A DNA stretch of 64,000 bases, taken from contig SKCR01037659.1 of the NCBI GenBank assembly GCA_019454045.1, positions 1 to 64,000 on the forward strand, written 5' to 3'. Source of the DNA: Zanthoxylum bungeanum (taxonomy: Eukaryota; Streptophyta; Magnoliopsida; Sapindales; Rutaceae). Made by a program: the position numbers and the translations under genes. Numbering within the stretch: position 1 is the stretch's first letter; the number at the start of each line of letters is the position of its first letter. Shown here in pieces: positions 58,590 to 64,000 of this stretch. Under the pieces are notes generated by a model. It saw nothing but the letters and a program-made list of their open reading frames with translations, was not told where the DNA came from and searched no databases.

Positions 58590-59183
58590 GCGTCGCGACG
58601 CCCAGCGTGAGCCGAATCTGCTAACGTGCGCCTGGTCAACTGATCAGGATTGGAGAAGTTTGACTTTGCTAAAATGCGCCGTGCCACGTGTCACCATCAC
58701 AACGAATCTGCTAACGTGCGCCGTGCCACGTGTCAACATCATATGCTGCCGACACTTTGACTTGACACGTGTCGCCTTGTCATCAGCCATGTCAGCGGTC
58801 AACGAGTCAACATGCCATGTGTCATGCCACGTCATCAGCCACGTCACAAGGTCAACCAAGTCAACTTGACACCTCAGCATCAGCCAATCACCGCGTGACA
58901 CGTGTCGCCACGTGTCGCAATCCTATTGTGCCGACAATTGCAACACACGCCACCACACGCCAACACACGCCAGCGCCACGTCATCGCCACATCAGCGCCA
59001 CGTCATCGCCACATCAGCATGACGTCATCAATGACGTCATCACAATAATTGAGTCTTAGCCGCCTTGACACGTGTCGCGTGAACAGTCAGCCGCCATGCC
59101 ACGTGTCGCCTTCTCAGCGTGCCACGTCGACAAACAGTGACAAATCCAGCGTCGCGACGCTGAGGTCCTTGGCGTCGCGACGC
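58590..59183 (+). promoter_or_regulatory. Dense ACGT-core (G-box/ABRE, C-box) cluster in the LTR U3
   Basis: CACGTG occurs seven times (58685, 58727, 58766, 58898, 58908, 59068, 59100), mostly as cacgtgtc. TGACGTCA occurs at 59020-59027 and 59032-59039, and there are further ccacgtca copies. Three perfect 12-bp palindromes gcgtcgcgacgc are at 58590, 59149 and 59172. These are binding cores of plant bZIP (ABF/TGA/HY5) and bHLH (PIF) factors. The cluster ends just before a TATA box at 59202. Confidence 0.85.
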
Positions 59184-59201
59184 TGGAACAGTGAAAAATA
59201 T

Positions 59202-59211
59202 TCTATAAATA
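59202..59211 (+). promoter_or_regulatory. TATA box of the solo LTR
   Basis: tctataaata, followed 25-60 bases later by pyrimidine-rich ctctctctc, the usual context of a plant LTR start site. Transcripts would run toward the LOG ORF 1.8 kb downstream. Confidence 0.65.
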
Positions 59212-60640
59212 CTGCGCGAATTTCAGAATTTTAATATACCTCTCTCTCTCTGATTTCTCTCTCTAGAGAGAGTTTCTCTCTCTAGAATTTTTATTTTTAT
59301 TTTTAGTTTTTTTTAATTTATTTATTTGTAATTTATTTTAATTACCATTTGTAATAATAGTAATTTAATTTTTACTTTTTACTTTTTACAGTTTTTACTA
59401 TTCATGAGAAAGTAATTTCCCAGCTATGGTGAAAGGTAATTCTTTTACTGTTACTATTTAGATTAATCTCCCTTAAAAATAATATATTTACACTTTAAAA
59501 TACTGATTAATAAAGGATACCGCTATATTGGTCGGTTGGTATATTTATTTTCTGTTGGTTTGAACCTGATTAATCAAGGATACCGCCAGATTGGTCGGTT
59601 GATAAATTTATTTTGGTACCGCCTTTATGGCTGGATTATGGATAAATATTACCGCCTATATGGCTGGTTGGACTTAATTGGACTTAATCAGGATACCGCC
59701 AGATTGGTCGATTGGTTAAATAATATCACAAGTTTATATATTATTTTATGGGAGATATCTAAATTAGTAGTAGTAAAAGTAATTCATTTTACCTTAGCAT
59801 TTTATTTTATTGCAATTTACTTTTCAGTATTTACTTTTCAGCATTTTTACTTTATGTCTTTTATTTTTCAGTTATTAGTCCTAATTATGTGTCATAACTA
59901 AATAGTTATCTGGGGTTGTAATGAATTTCAATATCACCGGTTTATAAGGGTTAGATTATAGTTTGGGTAATATAATGATTTATTTATTGAGTCTTAATCT
60001 TAATGCTTTTTATTAACCGATCACTAATAAAATTGATTAGGTAAACTTAAAATGAACTAGACATAGAGATTTTAAGTTTAAAACCTTAGACTCAATAGCC
60101 CACGATCTTCCTTGAGGATAGATAACCCTTTAATAGATTTCCTTACAGGATAGGAATATACCTGTCGGGCGAGGGTAGCCATAATTGGAACTTAATCTTA
60201 ATGAATCCAGATAATGTGGTTGACATAGGAATATGGTTCAATTGGGTTATACTGGGTATTTGTGTCTGACCATCGACAGATGCTTTCGCATAATTTCGTG
60301 TCCCAGGTTAATAAATCATTGTATTTCCTAACTATATAATAATCACTTCATCTTTATAATGATATTGGAATAAATCACAACCCTAGATCTTTGTGTCGTT
60401 TGTTATTTTCCTTAGTATTTTCTTTTGTCTTTTTATTTATTTATTTATTTTGCAAAGCCACATTCAACCAAACAAACAAACAATCTCTCTCATCTCCATT
60501 TAATTAGATATTTATAAATAAATAGATTCAACAATTAATAACAACAGTAGGAATTAAGTCCTCGTGGGATCGATATTTTTATACTACTTGAACGATACGT
60601 GCGCTTGCGTTATACGTGTGTGTTTACGCCGGTCAATATG

Positions 60641-60670
60641 CACAATTCCAAAAGGAAAGACAACTATTAA
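60641..60670 (+). pseudogene. Displaced 3' end of the Cys-rich ORF
   Basis: Nine codons and a TAA in the frame that was contiguous with 57898-58377 before the solo LTR came in. The TSD copy at 60636-60640 separates it from the LTR. Confidence 0.65.
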
Positions 60671-61021
60671 GTCTCGGGAATCTGACTCAAAAAGACCCTG
60701 TTTGCCAATTTATAAGAAAATTGGATGGGAAGCTTGTCCCTGACGCATAGACGTCAATCAAGCCGTTACTTTTCTTGTAAATATTATATCTCTTTGTCTT
60801 TTCCTAATAATTGTAATTTGTTTTGTTGTTTTTCTTTTTATTTTCTCCGACATGATCCAGACCTTTTTGACTACCATGATTTATTTTACTGTTTAACTAA
60901 TAATTGTCATTTGGAAGGTACTAGTGCTATTATTTTACTCACCATTTTTCAGTAACTATAAATTCAGCCCGTCATTGCACTTTTGAAGACATACAGAGTT
61001 GAGAAAGAAATACATAAAAAA
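60671..61021 (+). other. Upstream region of LOG
   Basis: Non-coding and AT-rich. The part 60720-60770 resembles sequence seen after Athila pol genes. 60925-60952 is a pyrimidine-rich run ending tttttcag, a possible splice acceptor. An in-frame TAA at 60959-60961 means LOG is not an exon continuation from the element's earlier ORFs. Confidence 0.55.
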
Positions 61022-61675
61022 ATGGAAGCCACTTCAAGAAGACGAGTTGAAAACATCTGTATGTTTTGCGGTAGTAGTGTTGGTGTTAAGCCACAATACG
61101 TAGAAGCAGCACAAGAATTGGGTCGAGTCTTAGCTGCAAGAAATATGCACTTAATATATGGCGGAGGCAATCTTGGACTAATGGGGATCGTTTCAAAGGC
61201 TGTACAGGAAGGAGGCAGTCACGTTTTGGGAATCATCCCAAAACCCTTGGCAGAAGCAAATCTTATTGGATCATCAAACGGAGATGAACTGATCGTACCA
61301 GGTATGTCTGAGCGACTGGTAGAAATGATTAACCGTGCTGATGCTTTTATTGCTTTGCCAGGTAGCTTAGGTACATTGGAGGAAATTTTTATTGTGCTAT
61401 CTTGGGCGAACCTGAACATACACCAGAAACCAATTGGGCTGTTTAACGTTGATGGATTTTATGATTTTGTTTGTGTATTTCTTGATGATGCCCGGATAAA
61501 TGGGTTCGTGTCAAAACCTTTGAAAGAACGACTCTTTACTGCCAGAACTGCTCCGGATCTAATAGACCAACTCTTAGCCTATGAACCACAAGTTGACCCT
61601 ATCCTTTCAAAGATAAATTGGTCTGAGGACGATCGTGGTAAGAGGCGTCGTGTTAATCTGGATCTTAACCTTTAA
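61022..61675 (+). CDS. LOG-type cytokinin riboside 5'-monophosphate phosphoribohydrolase, intronless
   Basis: 217 residues, the usual LOG length. LOG enzymes release active cytokinin bases from their riboside monophosphates in cytosol and nucleus. The Rossmann-type fold is clear: ENICMFCGSSVG (10-21), HLIYGGGNLGLMG (43-55), GGSHVLGIIPK (64-74), SERLVEM with Arg98, then ALPGSLGTLEE (111-121) and NIHQKPIGLFNVDGFYDF (132-149). The signature PGGxGTxxE has Ser115 in place of the second Gly; the acidic Glu121 and Arg98 are kept. The C-terminus is GKRRR followed by LDLNL (213-217). The start is the first ATG (61022, aaaaaATGG); frames upstream have no ATG. Plant LOG genes normally have several introns; this one has none, as expected of a reverse-transcribed copy. 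It lies between an ORF and the PPT of an LTR element. Resembles the LOG10/LOGL10 subgroup. Confidence 0.92.
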   Translation: MEATSRRRVENICMFCGSSVGVKPQYVEAAQELGRVLAARNMHLIYGGGNLGLMGIVSKAVQEGGSHVLGIIPKPLAEANLIGSSNGDELIVPGMSERLVEMINRADAFIALPGSLGTLEEIFIVLSWANLNIHQKPIGLFNVDGFYDFVCVFLDDARINGFVSKPLKERLFTARTAPDLIDQLLAYEPQVDPILSKINWSEDDRGKRRRVNLDLNL

Positions 61676-62203
61676 TTTCTTGTTAAATTTTAGCTAACCA
61701 GGTACTACCTTCTAAACTCTTCTTCTACTGTTTAAGACATTGGGGACAATGTCTCATTTAGGTTTGGGGGAGGGAATTAGTTGATCAGTACCTTGTTTTT
61801 AGTTTGTGTGTTATTTTGATTTTTTAGTCTAAAATTTTTCGAAAAATACAAAAAAATTTGAAAATTTTCAAAAATTACAAAAATATTTTGCGTTTTTGTT
61901 TTTATTTTGACTAAAAATGTGAAATTGGTAAAAGATAGCTGAGTAAGGAGTTTCCACTCCTGAGACGTATCTCAAGCCTATTTTCGAAATAAGCTAATTT
62001 TTGTTTATTTCCTTTTAAATTATTTAATTTGTAAATTCTCCATAAAACGGACTAAAATGGATTTTCATATGCTCAGTTGACAGGTATTATCAACATGCAT
62101 AGTAACATACGGACATGAACTAAAATTGAAAAGTTTGTAATATTCAGTGCTCTAGTTTGATTAGAGGAATCATCTAAAAAAGTAATGGAGTAAAAAAAAA
62201 CAT

Positions 62204-62433
62204 CTGAGATCCGAGTTATTAAGTCTGTAAGGGTGTTTTAACACCTAGTGCCCTAAAACCAACTGGTTTGGGAGTCACTGGCCCAAAGCTCGTTACATGG
62301 ATCAAAGATGCTGCAAAAATATATATATTTGAAGTCTGAGTAATTAAGTCCGTAGGGGTGTCTTAACTCTCGGTGCCTTAAGGCCAACTGGTTTGGGAGT
62401 CACCGACCCAAAGCTCGCTACATAGATGGAAGA
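62204..62433. repeat. 125-bp tandem duplication in the 3' tail
   Basis: Two units (starting about 62204 and 62330) share gagt.attaagtc.gta.gggtgt.ttaac and aactggtttgggagtcac, ending with aaagctcg.taca. They are diverged by about one base in six, so they are old relative to the element. Confidence 0.9.
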
Positions 62434-62969
62434 TATTGTATAAAAAAAAATAGAGAAAAATCAAAGAAAAAATCAGAAAAATTATTCCATTGCTACAAAA
62501 AAATGTGAATTCTGATAAAACTTTAGGACAAAAATATTACTCTCTTATCAACTACACATGTGACTGTTGTGGGCGAAAATGAGTTGATTAAAATTTTGTC
62601 GACTGTGTATATGGAGAATGGTAAAAATAATCGGAGAATTTACTTATTCAGTAATTTAGAATGAAACAAAACAACTATTGACTTGGAGTAGAAGTTTCAC
62701 CTGATTAGTCACTAATTTCTTTTTTCTCTTGTCTTTTTACTTTTGTGTGCATTAGTTTTATTATCTTTTTACTTTTGTAAAACGTTTGTGGGTATCGTTG
62801 CTGTAAGCCCTCACGAGACTATAACTCGTCCACTAGGGACACCTAGGGGTTTAAAGGCTTGTTGCATATGCTAAATGCAACCGTGATCCCTAAGAAAGTG
62901 GCTTAGTTTAATTTTAATTGTTTCTTGTATTTTATTTTGTTGTTTTGCTCGAGGACTAGCAAAATGTTA

Positions 62970-62981
62970 GGTTTGGGGGTG
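62970..62981 (+). other. Polypurine tract of the Athila-like element
   Basis: ggtttgggggtg directly before the 3' LTR start TAATGAG. Confidence 0.88.
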
Positions 62982-64000
62982 TAATGAGCGGAAAATATAT
63001 CAATATTTACCGACCCTTTTACTTAATATTTTGTTTAGTTTCTCGGGTTTGATGAACGTTTTGATATGTTTTAGTTTATTTTGCAGATAAAATAATATTG
63101 GGACTTAATGAAATCATTTAGGACAAAATATTGGTCAAATAAGGGCAAAAATTGGACTTGACATATTAATTTTGGAGATTGGAAACTTGAAAGGGCGTTT
63201 TAACGAAGTGCAGTTTTGGAAATTCCAGTTTTGTGCATCTGTCGTATTTTGGGCAGAACTTATTACTCCGATATCGGATTGAGCTGATTCAAGTTCCAGA
63301 TTAAAGAAGACTCAAAGATCTACAGCTTTGAAAGACAAAATAATTTCGAATTCTGAATATTTCATGACCGAAATTGATGAACCATCCAGAAGTGTGTTGT
63401 GTGTAATTATTAAAATCACTTTCAATCATTTTCAAAGCAAAAAAAATAAATTAATAAATAAATAATAAAAATTATCAAATCATCACCAAACATGATAAGA
63501 GATTAGTGGAGCAATTAATAATGGATTTGGTGGAGCAATTAGTGGAGCAATTAATAATTGATTTGGTGGATGATTTGATGGAGGCAAAATTTTGCCTATA
63601 AATACCAAGCCATGAATTTGTAAAATTCATACTTTCTTCTAAGGAATTCCTTAAGAATACTAAGAAGATTGTATCTTGTTTGTTTATTTACAGCTTTCAG
63701 TAATTAATTTCCGCTTTCGCACTTTCTTTTCTTTACTTTTCAGTTTTTACTTTCCGCAATTTACTTTTACGCACAGTACTTTTCTTTCTTAATTTTCAGT
63801 TTTTACTTTTCAGTAATTTACTTTCAGCAATTTACTTTCAGCAATTTACTTTCAGCAATTTACTTTCAGCAATTTACTTTCAGTAATTTACTTTCAGCAT
63901 TTAATTTTCAGTATTTAATTTCAGTATTTTACTTTCAGCATTTACTTTTCATTATTTAATTTTCAGTATTTAATTTTCAGTATTTTACTTTATATCTTTT
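62982..64000 (+). repeat. 3' LTR of the Athila-like element, cut by the window edge
   Basis: 1019 bp aligned base for base with 53166-54200, with about 2-3 percent substitutions over the first 650 bp and one fewer copy of a 'gtggagcaatta' repeat. Contains the TATA box ctataaatac at 63596-63605. Confidence 0.95.

Larger units (their letters stand above)
58378..60635 (+). repeat. Solo LTR, 2.26 kb, Athila-like, nested in the LOG-carrying element
   Basis: TGATGAGTGATATTTATATC...CGCCGGTCA, with the exact TSD atatg at 58373-58377 and 60636-60640. It is a diverged relative of the LTRs at 53166 and 62982. The first 120 bases and the last 700 align well, including 'gggatcgatatttttatactacttgaacg', but the U3 part (58540-59200) is entirely different. 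That part is GC-rich and full of ACGT motifs. No internal sequence remains. It points toward the LOG ORF. Confidence 0.93.
61676..62981 (+). other. 3' tail of the Athila-like element
   Basis: No gene. 61736-61780 has ggggacaatgtctcatttaggtttgggggagggaa, a purine-rich tract typical of Athila elements that may act as a second plus-strand primer. Around 61840-61900 are fold-back aaaaatt/ttttcaaaaa runs. 62204-62433 is a 125-bp tandem duplication. Confidence 0.8.
53166..64000 (+). mobile_element. Non-autonomous Athila-like gypsy element carrying a LOG gene
   Basis: Plus-strand order: 5' LTR (53166-54976), PBS (54983-55000), gag, protease, integrase C-terminus, Cys-rich ORF, LOG ORF, 3' tail, PPT (62970-62981), 3' LTR (62982 to beyond 64000). 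The gag and protease strings are classic Athila. RT, RNase H and integrase core are absent. The LTRs compared over their first roughly 650 bp differ by about 17 substitutions plus copy-number change of a short repeat, so insertion is not very old. It sits in the copy at 49733-53165. The right end and TSD are outside the window. A solo LTR at 58378-60635 is nested in it. Confidence 0.92.

Noticed and set aside
58561..59234. 96-135-codon plus-strand ORFs in the GC-rich LTR part
   Set aside because: Their composition (Thr, His, Ser, Arg repeats) follows the ccacgtgtc motif array. They start with no family resemblance and are better explained as promoter DNA.
61022..61675. LOG as an ordinary resident gene with retroelements inserted around it
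   Set aside because: The sequence from 53166 to 62982 reads as one element with PBS, pol end and PPT in order, LOG lies before the PPT, and it has no introns. Not fully excluded without the right flank.

Overview
The window is nuclear DNA of a flowering plant, most likely a eudicot. It is AT-rich and holds almost nothing but transposable elements. These include Ty1/copia and Ty3/gypsy LTR retrotransposons with initiator-tRNA-Met or 'TGGCG...'-type primer sites, L1-type LINE reverse transcriptase, a tRNA-derived SINE and a hAT transposase relic. All retroelement coding regions are broken. The only intact protein gene I can support is an intronless LOG-type cytokinin-activating enzyme at 61022-61675 (+). 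It lies between the LTRs of an Athila-like element.

Layout. 1-6069: decayed copia-like internal region with its 5' LTR (minus strand). 6385-8300: hAT transposase pseudogene. 9185-41960: an old minus-strand LINE that I infer was split by several later insertions. These are (a) a complete 10.4-kb gag-only gypsy element (9251-19668, exact TSD ataag); (b) a copia element, 'copia A' (about 20286-37212 or beyond), itself cut by a complete 9.9-kb copia-type element (20905-30771) and by a 3.7-kb solo LTR (32509-36213, TSD gtaag); (c) a 2.4-kb solo LTR (38301-40714, TSD ctata); and (d) a 179-bp SINE with a 16-bp TSD (41426-41604). 42338-47425: a second copia element, 'copia B', with a nearly full but frame-broken gag-pol. 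47426-53165: LTR fragments and a truncated copy of the 20905-30771 family. 53166 to the window end: a non-autonomous Athila-like gypsy element.

The Athila-like element is the most interesting part. In order it has a 5' LTR, PBS, a gag with in-frame stops, a frameshifted protease whose catalytic Asp is replaced by His, a jump straight to the integrase C-terminus (RT, RNase H and integrase core are absent), a Cys-rich accessory ORF, the LOG ORF, a 3' non-coding tail, a PPT and a partial 3' LTR. A solo LTR of the same superfamily (58378-60635, TSD atatg) interrupted the Cys-rich ORF near its C-terminus. Its end lies 386 bp upstream of the LOG start codon, in the same orientation. Its upstream half carries seven CACGTG and two TGACGTCA motifs before a TATA box. 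LOG is open while the retroviral-type genes around it are ruined. This suggests capture of a processed host transcript and possibly retained function.

A second theme is independent loss of the RT/integrase core with retention of gag plus the integrase C-terminus, seen in both gypsy elements (9251-19668 and 53166-64000). Several young minisatellites have arisen inside LTRs or 3' regions: a 30-bp array at 12260-12960, a 52-bp array shared by two unrelated places, and a 150-180-bp array in an LTR. Homology calls rest on recognising family motifs by eye; no database search was possible.
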